From Gammaproteobacteria bacterium (GTDB taxonomy: Bacteria; Pseudomonadota; Gammaproteobacteria; SZUA-152), in assembly GCA_021647705.1 (NCBI GenBank), contig JAKIUF010000044.1, positions 1 to 36,578 on the forward strand: 36,578 nt of DNA, in the 5' to 3' direction. A program made the position numbers and the translations under genes. Positions 7,416-16,280 of this stretch are shown in pieces (the stretch's first letter is position 1; each line of letters starts with the position of its first letter). The notes below the pieces were generated by a model, which was given only the letters and a program-made list of their open reading frames with translations, was not told where the DNA came from and ran no database searches.

Positions 7416-8424
7416 TGTGCAAAGCACAAGCCATGCGCAGCAAAGGGACGGCGATGGCCGCACCACTGCCCTCACCCAGACGCATTCCCATATCGAGCAG
7501 TGGCTCCGCCTGTAATGCTTTCACAATGTGTTTATGGCCCGGTTCAGCCGAGGCGTGTGCGTACAATAACCAGTCTCCAACACCATCACATTGTTGGGTT
7601 GCCACCAGTGCAGCAGTGCTGGCGATGAAACCATCCACCAACACCGGCACACCCATTTGCGCACAGGCGATAAATGCGCCAGTGAGTGCGGCGATTTCAA
7701 ACCCTCCTAAATATTGTAGTGCGGTAACTGGTGAATCGATTTTCGATTTATGCAGGTCCAGTGCGGCTTTGATAACTGTTATTTTATGTGAGACTCCTTT
7801 GCTGTCCAGTCCGGTGCCCGGACCGGCCAATGCTTCTACAGCATTGTCTGTGAGTATGCATGCCAGCGCCGTTGCAGCACTGGTATTGCCGATGCCCATT
7901 TCACCACCGATAAACAAGTCCATGCCTTTGGTGACAGCACGTTCGGCACTTTGTCGGCCAATGTTCATGGCCTGTGCCAGTTGCTGTTCAGTCATCGCGG
8001 CTTGTCTGGAAAAGTTCGCTGTGCCGGGAGCGATTCTCTGGTCACTGACATTAGGCAAAGGGCCGGGGTCTACAACGGTGCCGAGATTAATCACTTCCAA
8101 TGGTGCATTTAATTCATGCGCTGCTACGCTGATGGCTGCACCACCATTGGCAAAATTGCGCACCATTTCTGCGGTAACTGCTTGAGGAAAGGCGGAGACA
8201 CCTTCGGCGGCAATACCATGGTCTGCTGCAAAAACAACAATGCGTACCCGCTCCAGTGTAGGTTTTTCTTTTCCTTGCATGGCGGCCAAGCGAATTGCGA
8301 TGGATTCCAGTTGGCCCAATGCGCCCAGTGGCTTTGTTAATACTGCCTGACGGGCTTCTGCTGCTGCCTTGCTTGTACTGTTCAATTGGGCAACGGGTAC
8401 TTTTAACCACTCGGAATTGTTCAC
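7369..8424 (-). CDS. cobT: Nicotinate-nucleotide-dimethylbenzimidazole phosphoribosyltransferase
   Basis: CobT transfers phosphoribose from nicotinate mononucleotide to 5,6-dimethylbenzimidazole, giving alpha-ribazole phosphate. The 351-residue protein contains LTKPLGALGQLE, VFAADHGIAAEGVSAFP, GGEMGIGNTSAA, VDGFIASTAAL and, near the end, MRLGEGSGAAIA, which holds the catalytic Glu of the family. I chose GTG at 8424, preceded by AAGGA at a good distance; the frame extends upstream to 8469 without a better site. It follows cobQ after a 162-nt gap filled by a REP palindrome. BluB in the same cluster would supply its base substrate. Confidence 0.95.
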   Translation of the reverse strand: MNNSEWLKVPVAQLNSTSKAAAEARQAVLTKPLGALGQLESIAIRLAAMQGKEKPTLERVRIVVFAADHGIAAEGVSAFPQAVTAEMVRNFANGGAAISVAAHELNAPLEVINLGTVVDPGPLPNVSDQRIAPGTANFSRQAAMTEQQLAQAMNIGRQSAERAVTKGMDLFIGGEMGIGNTSAATALACILTDNAVEALAGPGTGLDSKGVSHKITVIKAALDLHKSKIDSPVTALQYLGGFEIAALTGAFIACAQMGVPVLVDGFIASTAALVATQQCDGVGDWLLYAHASAEPGHKHIVKALQAEPLLDMGMRLGEGSGAAIAVPLLRMACALHNGMATFAEAEVSGNL

Positions 8425-8488
8425 TTGATTTCCTTTTTTACAAACTATATTTATTGGTGCATATAACATATTCTGACATATAGCACTT

Positions 8489-8590
8489 GTAGGGTGGACA
8501 CGTTTTGTGTGCCCACGCGGAGTTCATGCCTCACACAGTTTAAACGATAAAATATTTCCCGCGTGGGCACACAAAACGTGCCCACCCTAC
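8489..8590. repeat. REP-like palindrome, GTGCCCACCCTAC family
   Basis: The left end is GTAGGGTGGACACG and the right end CGTGCCCACCCTAC, with inner arms CCCACGCGG and CCGCGTGGG, so the whole 102 nt can fold into a long hairpin. It fills the cobQ-cobT gap. The last bases of the repeat, read on the minus strand as GTAGGG, supply the TAG stop codon of cobQ. Confidence 0.85.
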
Positions 8591-10068
8591 ATTGTTTGTA
8601 AACCTAACATCATCTCCAGTTGCGGCATGTCCAGATATTCTTCCAGGGTATCTGCCAGACGATTGATGTCTGTTTCCCGTCTGGTGTGGTAATCCGTTAT
8701 TTCAGGCTTGGCCAATCCGGCCCAGCGCAGCAGTGCTTCACATGCGGGTTGTGATTCAAACAGGCCGTGTAGATAGGTACCAATAACCTGGGCATCATCC
8801 GAAACAGCACCATCATTTCGCTTATCCAATTTCAATAACGGGCGTGACAATGCTGCGCCGGTCGTACATCCAGCATGAATTTCATAACCATGAACAGTAG
8901 AACCGTCTAACAATAAATTGCCTTTTACTGTGCACAGTTGTTTTTCAGCTTCCAGCCTGGTTTCCAGTTGCAATAATCCCAGCCCTGCACTGGATCCGGG
9001 CTCACTTTCGATACCCTCGGGGTCGTGAACCATTTTCCCCAGCATTTGAAATCCACCACAAATGCCTAGCAGCTTTCCGCCATAACGCAAGTGACGTTGA
9101 ATCGCTACGTCCCATCCATTGTCACGTAACCAATCCAGGTCACTGCGCACACTTTTACTGCCGGGCAGAATAATCAGATCAGCAGGTGGCGGTGTTTCTC
9201 CTGCCCCCACAAATAACAGCTCAACTTGTGCCTGCAAACCCAGTGGATCAAAATCGGTATGATTACTCAAACGCGGTAATCGCGGCACAATAACACGCAA
9301 CACATTCTCACCCGAAGCAGCCGGGTGGTTAGCAAGATTAAGACTGTCTTCTGCTTCCAGGTGCAGTTCATGCAGATACGGCAACACGCCAAGCACGGGT
9401 TTGTTCACCCGTTGTTGTAACCAGTTTACCCCTGGCTCAAGCAAGCTTGCGTCGCCACGAAAACGATTGATCAACATTCCTGTTACCAATGCCTGTTCAG
9501 TTCGGGATAATAATTCCAGGGTGCCCACCAATTGTGCGAAAACGCCACCACGTTCAATATCGGCCACCAATAACACCGGGCAATTCACCGCTTCGGCAAA
9601 ACCCATGTTGGCAATATCGTTGTCACGCAAGTTGATCTCCGCCGGACTGCCTGCGCCTTCCACCAAGACCACATCGTATTGCTGTTGTAGGCGGTGATAA
9701 GATGCCAGCACGGCTTCCATCGCTTTGGGTTTGTAAGCGTGATAGGCGCGTGCATCCATTTCCGCTACAGCATGGCCGTGAATAATAATCTGTGAACCCG
9801 AGTCACTATTAGGTTTCAGCAATACCGGGTTCATATCGGTATGCGGCTCGATGCCACAGGCCTGGGCCTGCACGGCCTGGGCCCGGCCAATTTCACCACC
9901 ATCAACAGTAACAGCACTATTAAGTGCCATGTTTTGCGGTTTGAACGGGGCGACACTGATACCGCGTCGTTTTAATAAACGGCACAGCCCTGCCACCACC
10001 GTGCTTTTGCCTGCATCCGATGAAGTGCCTTGAATCATCAGGCCCCGTTTCAAACTACGCTGATTCAC
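8587..10068 (-). CDS. cobQ: Cobyric acid synthase (glutamine-hydrolysing)
   Basis: CobQ (CbiP) amidates the b, d, e and g side chains of adenosyl-cobyrinic acid a,c-diamide, using glutamine and ATP. The 493-residue protein has the N-terminal [18 protein letters not shown] site, [12 protein letters not shown], and the C-terminal class I glutamine amidotransferase domain with ICGGFQMLG (Cys nucleophile) and HGYEIHAG. I chose GTG at 10068, which overlaps the cobD stop as GTGA and has GGAG upstream; the ATG at 10038 would start at MIQGTSS. The stop codon lies inside a REP palindrome, so the natural C-terminus may have been changed slightly. Confidence 0.95.
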   Translation of the reverse strand: MNQRSLKRGLMIQGTSSDAGKSTVVAGLCRLLKRRGISVAPFKPQNMALNSAVTVDGGEIGRAQAVQAQACGIEPHTDMNPVLLKPNSDSGSQIIIHGHAVAEMDARAYHAYKPKAMEAVLASYHRLQQQYDVVLVEGAGSPAEINLRDNDIANMGFAEAVNCPVLLVADIERGGVFAQLVGTLELLSRTEQALVTGMLINRFRGDASLLEPGVNWLQQRVNKPVLGVLPYLHELHLEAEDSLNLANHPAASGENVLRVIVPRLPRLSNHTDFDPLGLQAQVELLFVGAGETPPPADLIILPGSKSVRSDLDWLRDNGWDVAIQRHLRYGGKLLGICGGFQMLGKMVHDPEGIESEPGSSAGLGLLQLETRLEAEKQLCTVKGNLLLDGSTVHGYEIHAGCTTGAALSRPLLKLDKRNDGAVSDDAQVIGTYLHGLFESQPACEALLRWAGLAKPEITDYHTRRETDINRLADTLEEYLDMPQLEMMLGLQTM

Positions 10069-11114
10069 GCCGATAACTCCGCTAACGAAACATCTAATTC
10101 CAGTAATGCCTGTTGCAGGCGCTGCCATTCCTGTTCGTTGGCGGGTAAACCAAAACGTAAACGCGCAGGCGCTTCAAACAAACGGGTGAATATGCCCTGC
10201 CCTGCCAGTTGCTCATGTATTGTTGCCGCCTGTGTCATGGCGACTGATTGAAACAGACAACTTCCCCCATCAGGGGTTAACTGAGCAGCGTTTAACAAAA
10301 CATGTAAGCGCTGTGATTGCTGCTTGAGTTGTTCACGCATAGCCGTCTGCCAGACACGATCCTCCAGTGCCTGTGTCGCCAGCCAGCGGGCCGGGCCACT
10401 GATGGTCCATGGCCCCAGTTCCTGTGCCAAAGAGCGCAACTGCTTTTTTGCCGCCAACACAAAACCCACCCGAGCACCCGCCAAACCAAAAAACTTGCCC
10501 AAGGAACGCAAGACAATCAAACCTTCTTGATAACTGTAAGTTGCCAGACTGTTAGTCGGTGTGCAGTCCATAAAGGCCTCGTCCACGATCAAACAGCCAC
10601 CGCGTGCCGCTAGGTGTTGATGCCAGTCCAGCAGCAGGGCAACATCAAAACACACACCCGTGGGATTGTTGGGATTGACCACAACAACAATATCGTGATC
10701 ATCAATGGCGGTATGCAACTGTTCTGCGCGAATCAAATCAACATGATGCCCGGCGCGCAACCAGGCATGGGCATGTTCGTTATAACTGGGAGCCAGCACG
10801 GCAACTCTGCTGCGTGCATACAGTCCGGGTAAGGCCTGAATCGCAGCTTGTGATCCCGCCACGGGCAACAAATCCTGTGCGGCGTAATAATCACAGGCCG
10901 CACGATGCAAGCCGTCTTCATCTTCCGGCAAACGTTGCCAAACTGACATTGGTGGCACTGCCTTCTGCCAGCCATTGGGGTTAATTCCAGTGGACAGGTC
11001 GAGCCATTTCTCCAGGGCAAGACCATAACGGGAAGCCGCCTGCCGTAACCTGCCACCGTGTACCAGCAAACCGTTTTCTGTCAGATCAGAATCACTTAAA
11101 CAGGAGTCAGGCAA
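10065..11114 (-). CDS. cobD: L-threonine-O-3-phosphate decarboxylase, PLP-dependent
   Basis: CobD in Salmonella naming (CobC in Pseudomonas naming) makes (R)-1-amino-2-propanol O-2-phosphate, the linker that CbiB attaches. The 349-residue protein is a fold-type I aminotransferase relative. It starts [15 protein letters not shown], typical for this family, has [13 protein letters not shown], the PLP motif [15 protein letters not shown], and [17 protein letters not shown] with the Schiff-base Lys. The start overlaps the end of cbiB by 8 nt and the stop overlaps cobQ by 4 nt. It lies in the expected place beside cbiB, its partner in the pathway. Confidence 0.92.
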   Translation of the reverse strand: MPDSCLSDSDLTENGLLVHGGRLRQAASRYGLALEKWLDLSTGINPNGWQKAVPPMSVWQRLPEDEDGLHRAACDYYAAQDLLPVAGSQAAIQALPGLYARSRVAVLAPSYNEHAHAWLRAGHHVDLIRAEQLHTAIDDHDIVVVVNPNNPTGVCFDVALLLDWHQHLAARGGCLIVDEAFMDCTPTNSLATYSYQEGLIVLRSLGKFFGLAGARVGFVLAAKKQLRSLAQELGPWTISGPARWLATQALEDRVWQTAMREQLKQQSQRLHVLLNAAQLTPDGGSCLFQSVAMTQAATIHEQLAGQGIFTRLFEAPARLRFGLPANEQEWQRLQQALLELDVSLAELSA

Positions 11115-12063
11115 ATAACCATCCTCCTATAACGATAACCAGCAACCACAACAACATGCCACGATTAACCAAACGCACAGCACGCTGAATATCACTGGCC
11201 TGTGGTAGTTTATCCAGCCCTAGCGGTGGTCGCTGTTGCAACTCACCGTGATACGTCGCCGCCCCACCCAGTTGTAATGACAATGCACCCGCCCCCGCTG
11301 CCATCACCGGACCGGCATTGGGACTCTTCCAGCTATAAGCCTGATGACGCCAGCAACGTATGGCTTTTTGAAACTCGCCCAACACGGCGTAGGTCAATGC
11401 GGTGAGACGCGCCGGAATAAAATTCAGCACATCATCCAGACGGGCCGCTGCCCAGCCAAAATGCCGATAGCGATCATTACGATAACCCCACATCGCATCC
11501 AGCGTGTTGGCTAACCGGTAAAAAATCACCCCCGGCGCACCTGCAATAACAAACCAGAACAGCGCAGCAAATACGGCATCACAACCATTTTCCAATACTG
11601 ACTCCACCGTCGCATTGGATATCTGTGTTTCATTCAAGGAGCGGGTATCACGACTCACCAGACGCCCGGCCATGACTCGGGCTTTAACGGTATTATTTTC
11701 CCGCAGGGCATCGCGCACCTGCATGGCATGCTGGGCCAGACTGCGACCGCCGATGGCAAGATACAAGACCAGTACACCGAGGACGGTAGCCAACCATTCA
11801 AACTGTGAGATATAAAACACACCTGCACTGATTGGAATCAATAACAGTGCAACACCCAACAGACCGCGCAAGCGTGCCACTAACGGTGAACTATCTGCCT
11901 GCCACAAACGCTGTTCAAGCCAACTCACCAGCTGTCCAAAACCAATCAATGGATGCCAGCGCCGGGGCTCACCCAACAAATAATCCAGTAACATCGCCAG
12001 CGCAACACTGAATCCAGTTGCTGCCACAATAACGGTGATAATTGACCATAATGACATATTCAT
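11107..12063 (-). CDS. cbiB: Adenosylcobinamide-phosphate synthase
   Basis: CbiB (CobD in Pseudomonas naming) joins the aminopropanol arm to adenosylcobyric acid in the inner membrane. The 318-residue protein has the family signature LDYLLGEPRRWHPLIGFG, several hydrophobic spans (about 8-25, 62-100 and the C-terminal [15 protein letters not shown]), and a WGYRNDRYRHFGWAAARLDD motif in the middle. I chose ATG 12063 because it overlaps the bluB stop as ATGA; a TTG at 12072 with GAGG upstream and an ATG at 12057 are alternatives. The end overlaps cobD. Confidence 0.92.
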   Translation of the reverse strand: MNMSLWSIITVIVAATGFSVALAMLLDYLLGEPRRWHPLIGFGQLVSWLEQRLWQADSSPLVARLRGLLGVALLLIPISAGVFYISQFEWLATVLGVLVLYLAIGGRSLAQHAMQVRDALRENNTVKARVMAGRLVSRDTRSLNETQISNATVESVLENGCDAVFAALFWFVIAGAPGVIFYRLANTLDAMWGYRNDRYRHFGWAAARLDDVLNFIPARLTALTYAVLGEFQKAIRCWRHQAYSWKSPNAGPVMAAGAGALSLQLGGAATYHGELQQRPPLGLDKLPQASDIQRAVRLVNRGMLLWLLVIVIGGWLFA

Positions 12064-12707
12064 TCCGGCCAACGATCCTCAAACAAACATTCCTGCAACG
12101 CCCGGCCCTGTCGCCATCCTTCCTGCTCCAACATAGGCCGGTCATAAAATTCACTCACCGGACCAATACACAACAAAGCGACAGGTTTCGCACCTTCCGG
12201 ACAGGCCAGCAAATCTGCCAACGCTCTGGGGTCAAAAAACGAAACCCACCCCATACCCAGGTTTTCCACCCGTGATGCCAGCCACATATTCTGAATAGCG
12301 CAAGCAGTGGAGCACAATGCCATTTCTTCCGGCATGGTACGGCGACCCAATACCGTACCATCATCCGGTGCCTGCACCACGGCAATCAAGGCTGCACATT
12401 CACGTAAACCTTCAACCTTGAGGCGAAGGAATTCCGCCTCTCTTTCACCCATCTGCCTGGCTGTTTGCATACGCTCCTGCTCAACCAGTGCTGCTATGCT
12501 GTCGCGCAACTCGTTTTTCTTAATTTGAATAAAACGCCAGGGCTGCATCAGGCCCACCGAAGGTGCGGCATGTGCTGCATCAAGAATGCGGGCCAACACC
12601 GCATCATCCATTTCACTGCCCGCGATAAAATGACGCATATCACGGCGCTCACGTATAACATGATATAGTGACTCCCGGTCAGCTTCAGTAAAGTGGCGGG
12701 CAGTCAT
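12060..12707 (-). CDS. bluB: 5,6-dimethylbenzimidazole synthase
   Basis: BluB splits reduced flavin mononucleotide with O2 to make 5,6-dimethylbenzimidazole, the lower ligand used by CobT. It is a nitroreductase-fold protein: VIRERRDMRHF near the start, then AAPSVGLMQPWRFI (flavin pocket), WLASRVENLGMGWVSFF, and LLCIGPVSEFYDRPMLE. It has 215 residues from the ATG at 12707; the frame is open to an ATG at 12752 that would overlap the ferredoxin gene by 13 nt, so the start is uncertain. The stop overlaps cbiB. It needs oxygen although the corrin ring genes around it are of the oxygen-independent type. Confidence 0.92.
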   Translation of the reverse strand: MTARHFTEADRESLYHVIRERRDMRHFIAGSEMDDAVLARILDAAHAAPSVGLMQPWRFIQIKKNELRDSIAALVEQERMQTARQMGEREAEFLRLKVEGLRECAALIAVVQAPDDGTVLGRRTMPEEMALCSTACAIQNMWLASRVENLGMGWVSFFDPRALADLLACPEGAKPVALLCIGPVSEFYDRPMLEQEGWRQGRALQECLFEDRWPE

Positions 12708-12739
12708 ATTATTGATCAGTATTTGTCGCGAATGATTTT

Positions 12740-13084
12740 TCAGGCCGCACATTCAGGCCCACGGTGATAAATTAATTCTTCAACCGGCACACCGCCCACC
12801 AGATGTTCCTTGATAATACGATCCAAATTGGCTTCGGTAACATTGTAATACCAGATACCGTCAGGCTGAATACACAGCACCGGGCCTGATTTACAAGTGG
12901 CAAAACACTGGGTACGGGTACGCTTTACGCGCAACTCACCCTTGTCGATACCCGCAGCCTTGAATTTCTCGCCCAGCGTATCAAACAATTCCTGCGCCTC
13001 ACCTTCTTCCGTACAGCGCGAGCCAACACACACCAGCATGTGACGTGCGTAGTCCATCATTTTTGGTTTTTCCAACTCACTCAT
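12740..13084 (-). CDS. Thioredoxin-like 2Fe-2S ferredoxin in the B12 cluster
   Basis: A 114-residue soluble protein with CVGSRC at about 19-24 and CFATC at about 60-64, then a further Cys in GPVLCI. This is the cysteine pattern of thioredoxin-like 2Fe-2S ferredoxins. Such genes are found in B12 clusters, where an electron donor could serve cobalt or corrin reduction; the exact partner is not known from sequence. The ATG at 13084 has GAGGT upstream. The open frame continues upstream to 13144 but crosses the repeat. It follows cbiH (65-nt gap with a REP palindrome), which makes CbiH with its extra domain the nearest candidate partner. Confidence 0.85.
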   Translation of the reverse strand: MSELEKPKMMDYARHMLVCVGSRCTEEGEAQELFDTLGEKFKAAGIDKGELRVKRTRTQCFATCKSGPVLCIQPDGIWYYNVTEANLDRIIKEHLVGGVPVEELIYHRGPECAA

Positions 13085-13124
13085 TTTTCTACCTCTGTAT
13101 ATTTTTTCTTTATGCAATTTATTC

Positions 13125-13149
13125 GTAGGGTGGGCATTGCCCACTCTAC
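13125..13149. repeat. Short REP-like palindrome
   Basis: GTAGGGTGGGCATTGCCCAC followed by TCTAC forms a near-perfect 25-nt palindrome of the same family as the longer repeats. On the minus strand it begins at the base directly after the TAA stop of cbiH. It occupies the gap to the ferredoxin gene. Confidence 0.85.
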
Positions 13150-14490
13150 TTAATTTATTTGTCGTTGCCAGATTTGCTGGTAATGTTTTAAAGCAGCAAC
13201 ATCAAATTCACCTTCTGATCTAATCAGCGAAAGATTAAACACTGAATCCTCTACCGCATCCACAAAATGCACACTGCGCAGTGAATCACCCCGTTGCAAC
13301 ATCCATGCAGCTGTCACTTTATGCCAGTGAATATGCAGATGAAAATGCGCATTTTCCATATTCAACCATTCACCACGAGATTCAAAATCACCCGCATCTA
13401 ACATAAGCTCGGTCACTGCTCCTGCCTCACTGCGCACCACTGCCCGCAACCGCCCCCACTCACTTGCGTCCTTCTGCACCAGTTCCAGCAGATCACCCGT
13501 CACAGCCACTGCGGAAAACTCACCGGCAGTATCGTCTTCACTGCCTGCCGTAATGGCGCTGAGAATCTGTCCCAGGGGCATATCAAAATAAGTCATCACG
13601 TCACGCAATGATGGTTTGCTACCCTGCTGTAAACCGTCACGCAAATATTCGCGCGCACATTCCTGCCAGCCATCCAAGCCCATGCTCAACGAGCGGCCCC
13701 GTTTTTCACCCTCTTTTATTTCGCCCGTGATACTGCTGTATTTATTGGCATAACCACGCGGAGTAATCATCAGCCCCTGTTCAAGAAAGGTGCTGCTGTT
13801 ACCCACCAACACCGTGGTTAACATACCAATTTTGCAATCTTTCATTTCATCCAGACGCACAATTTGTATATTTTGTGCTTCACGATAGGCTGACTTAACG
13901 ATAGCAACAGGTGTATCAGGTTTGCGGTGTTGCAACAAAATACGTTGCGCCTCGACAATCTGCCCGGTACGACGACCACTTTTAGGATTGTACAAAGCCA
14001 CCACAAAATCACTGCGCGCCGCCGCTTCCAATCGCCGTGAAATCACCGGCCAGGGAGTGAGCAGATCCGACAGGGAGATTGAACAGAAATCATGAGTCAG
14101 TGGCGCGCCCACCAAAGAAGCACAGGCCGACAACGCAGTACTGCCCGGTACCACTTCCACTTCGATATCGCTATCAGGTGTCCAACCGGATTTCAGCAAC
14201 ACTTCATAAGTTGGCCCTGCCATACCGTACACACCGATATCACCCGATGAAATCAGCGCGACCACCTTGCCTTGTTGCGCCTGCTCATAGGCTTCGATGC
14301 AGCGGTCTATTTCCTCAGTCATGCCTTTTTTCACCACCTCTTTGCCTTCAAGCTGATCCTTGACCAACTTGATATAGGTGGTGTAACCGATCACTACATC
14401 GGCTTCATCGATGGCGGCGACGGCACGGCCACTCATGTGCTCTTTGGCACCGGGGCCAAAACCCACCAGCAGAATTTTACCTTTACTCAT
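13150..14490 (-). CDS. cbiH: Cobalt-precorrin-3 C17-methyltransferase fused to a HutX/HemS-like domain
   Basis: Residues 1-257 are the CbiH/CobJ methyltransferase (VGFGPGAKEHMS, LISSGDIGVYGMAGPTYE, VVPGSTALSACASLVGAPL, ALYNPKSGRR, VLVGNSST), which methylates C17 and contracts the ring. Ordinary CbiH stops here at about 240-250 residues. This protein has 446. Residues 268-446 read like the heme-handling HutX/ChuX/HemS fold: an N-terminal helical part (ECAREYLRDG ... SLRDVM), SEWGRLRAVV, then GEWLNMENAHFHLHIHW, VTAAWMLQRG and SVHFVDAVEDSVFNLSL. Only one Cys is in the extension, so it is not the Fe-S type extension described for Bacillus CbiH60. The ATG at 14490 has GAGG upstream. The extension may hold the tetrapyrrole substrate or product; this is inference. 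Confidence 0.88.
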   Translation of the reverse strand: MSKGKILLVGFGPGAKEHMSGRAVAAIDEADVVIGYTTYIKLVKDQLEGKEVVKKGMTEEIDRCIEAYEQAQQGKVVALISSGDIGVYGMAGPTYEVLLKSGWTPDSDIEVEVVPGSTALSACASLVGAPLTHDFCSISLSDLLTPWPVISRRLEAAARSDFVVALYNPKSGRRTGQIVEAQRILLQHRKPDTPVAIVKSAYREAQNIQIVRLDEMKDCKIGMLTTVLVGNSSTFLEQGLMITPRGYANKYSSITGEIKEGEKRGRSLSMGLDGWQECAREYLRDGLQQGSKPSLRDVMTYFDMPLGQILSAITAGSEDDTAGEFSAVAVTGDLLELVQKDASEWGRLRAVVRSEAGAVTELMLDAGDFESRGEWLNMENAHFHLHIHWHKVTAAWMLQRGDSLRSVHFVDAVEDSVFNLSLIRSEGEFDVAALKHYQQIWQRQIN

Positions 14491-15013
14491 TGTGCAACCT
14501 CTGTTTATCGTTAATTTTTATAGAAAAACCGGGATAGAGAGGTGACCTTCTCCCCTCAAGGGCATAGCCGTCAGGCTAAACAGGTTTGTTAAACCCCCAC
14601 CAGTCCCATTTGCTCCTGGTACTTTTTCTAATTCCTGGTTCTGAATATACTGATCATGTCGATGGCTTCATTAGAGTCGTCGGTTCTTAAAACGCAATGG
14701 CTGTATGAGGGTTATTTTACCGACTTCAGGCCATCGAATTTGCAGAGCTTATGCAAGGTCATGGTGGAACCGCTGCGCTTGTTCCACCCTACTGATCGAG
14801 AGTAGAGCTGAAGCGTTCATTGTTTTTTGTTTCGCTCTGATAGAGAGTGAATCTGGAGTGTTCATCAGTTTTTTATTCCGCTCTATCCGGTGTAAGATAA
14901 AACCGTAGGGTGGAACAAGCGCAGCGGTTCCACCAGATTCTACAAGTTTATTCTGTGTTAAATAGAGAAAAATGAAAAACCAATAAACACTTCAAGCGGA
15001 GCAAGAAAAAGCT
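14491..15013. other. Long intergenic region with an inverted pair of repeats
   Basis: This is the largest gap inside the B12 cluster (523 bp). It holds a 30-bp perfect inverted repeat (14763-14792 and 14905-14934) around a 112-bp AT-rich core. I find no credible gene: the plus-strand frame at 14705-14908 crosses the repeats and has no family features. A separate promoter for cbiH may lie in 14491-14600 (TATAAA occurs at about 14514-14519 on the minus strand), but I cannot find a matching -35 box. Confidence 0.6.
14763..14934. repeat. Inverted pair of 30-bp repeats, MITE-like
   Basis: The left unit GGTGGAACCGCTGCGCTTG... and the right unit, ending GCGCAGCGGTTCCACC, are exact reverse complements over 30 bp. 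Each is itself a hairpin (GGTGGAAC / GTTCCACC). They face each other across 112 bp containing two rough copies of a segment ending TTTCGCTCT or TTCCGCTCT. No clear target duplication is visible. A third identical unit is at 15-44. Confidence 0.8.
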
Positions 15014-15415
15014 TTATCGCAAACTTTTTACAATCGACACCGTGGCATTTTTTCCATCGACACCTCTATATTTATGTTTCTCTACCAATAAATCCTGCAT
15101 GCTGGCCTGTGCCGCCAGTATGGCAGCTGCCTCGGCCACCGCCGGAGTACCCATGTATTTCATAACCACAGCAGAGGGATTAGGCACCTCAACCTGCGCC
15201 AGTTGCGCAGCACTGAAAAAATGCAATGGCCAGGATTGCTGTTCTGCCAAAGCCAACAAAGCAAGCTCGTCACTTTTTTTATCAATGCTGGCCAAAGCCA
15301 TCACTGCATCACGGCTTTGATCAATTTTTTCCAAAGCCTGATCAAGCGCTGTATTTAATGTCTCCAGCGAAACACCTCGATCACAGCCCATACCCAATAT
15401 CAGATGCTTCTTCAA
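15014..15415 (-). CDS. cbiG: CbiG C-terminal domain (CobE-like), separate ORF
   Basis: This 133-residue ORF corresponds to the C-terminal domain of CbiG, the cobalt-precorrin-5A hydrolase that opens the lactone and releases acetaldehyde; in aerobic pathways the same domain is the stand-alone protein CobE. It starts LILGMGCDRGVSLETL, matching the conserved G(I/M)GC.RG start of the domain, and contains KKSDELALLALAEQ, AQVEVPNPSA and GTPAVAEAAAILAA. The start is TTG at 15415, overlapping the stop of the first half as TTGA. One extra T there would join both halves as SVLKKHLILGMGC, so it is either a coupled split gene or a one-base deletion. Confidence 0.8.
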   Translation of the reverse strand: MKKHLILGMGCDRGVSLETLNTALDQALEKIDQSRDAVMALASIDKKSDELALLALAEQQSWPLHFFSAAQLAQVEVPNPSAVVMKYMGTPAVAEAAAILAAQASMQDLLVEKHKYRGVDGKNATVSIVKSLR

Positions 15416-16173
15416 ACGGACTGGCCTTGTGGCGGACGATAAACCACCAAACGTTCATCCAGACTGGCCCAGGTTTTATCATCTATTTCCCGTTGGGTAA
15501 TCCATAACAGTCCCGGAAATTTATTCAGGTCAACATCTTCAAATTTATCAAACAGATGAATATTCTTTGGCAGCGGCGTTGGACGGGTCCACCAGTTTTT
15601 TGAGCCACATTCCTGCACCAGGGCAATGGGCTCCTCATTCACCACATGGGCAGAGACACGGGTAATATTCAGTTTGGGGGCTTCCACCTTCCAGCCCAAT
15701 TCACGCCCCAAAATATCCACCGGGATGGTCTTACCCACATCAGAGGCCGTGGTCAGCACAGCAGTGGCACCCAGCATATTTGATAACTGTTCAGCATAGG
15801 CATTGGCACCACCGACATGACCGGACAACACTGGAATCACAAACCGGGCGGCATCATCCACCACCAGCACACCAGGGTCTTCGTCTTTGGATTTGAGGTG
15901 TGGAGCAATCAATCGCACCACGGCACCCAATGATACAAAAAACACAAGTTGATCATAGTTGGCAAAAAACCCGGCCATTTGTTCACGCAGCGGGCCGACG
16001 TAGGCATTAACCTTATTGGGGACATCCACCATTAATGGCGCAAATTTTTCCGCCACTACAATATCAGCCTCGGGCATACGTGAAGCCATCGCCGCCACCT
16101 GAGTGGCACCGTGTTTGGTGATGGCAATGAATGCCACACGGGGTGTTGTTGAAGGTGTTACAGTATTATTCAT
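15412..16173 (-). CDS. cbiG: CbiG N-terminal and middle domains, separate ORF
   Basis: This 253-residue ORF has the N-terminal and middle domains of CbiG, which opens the C20 ring lactone of cobalt-precorrin-5A. Visible family features are VAFIAITKHGATQVAAM, FVSLGAVVRLIAPHLKSK, DPGVLVVDDAARFVIPVLSGH followed by VGGANAYAE, and LTTASDVGKTIPVDILGRELGW. A complete CbiG would have the C-terminal domain in the same chain; here it is the next ORF, overlapping by 4 nt. The ATG at 16173 has AAGG upstream. It is separated from cbiL by a REP palindrome. Confidence 0.85.
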   Translation of the reverse strand: MNNTVTPSTTPRVAFIAITKHGATQVAAMASRMPEADIVVAEKFAPLMVDVPNKVNAYVGPLREQMAGFFANYDQLVFFVSLGAVVRLIAPHLKSKDEDPGVLVVDDAARFVIPVLSGHVGGANAYAEQLSNMLGATAVLTTASDVGKTIPVDILGRELGWKVEAPKLNITRVSAHVVNEEPIALVQECGSKNWWTRPTPLPKNIHLFDKFEDVDLNKFPGLLWITQREIDDKTWASLDERLVVYRPPQGQSV

Positions 16174-16209
16174 CTTTAAACCTTTTTACTTTAGTTTTCC
16201 GCTGCTTGT

Positions 16210-16275
16210 GTAGGGTGGGCATCGCCCACCATTCATACTCCAAACAACACCGCCGGTGGGCACTGCCCACCCTAC
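16210..16275. repeat. REP-like palindrome pair
   Basis: Left unit GTAGGGTGGGCATCGCCCAC and right unit GTGGGCACTGCCCACCCTAC are each hairpins and together form an inverted pair around 26 nt. On the minus strand the repeat begins 5 nt after the cbiL stop. It fills the cbiL-cbiG gap. Confidence 0.85.
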
Positions 16276-16280
16276 ATATA

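Noticed and set aside
14705-14908. Plus-strand ORF in the cbiG-cbiH gap
   Set aside because: It runs through both inverted repeat units and lacks a ribosome binding site.
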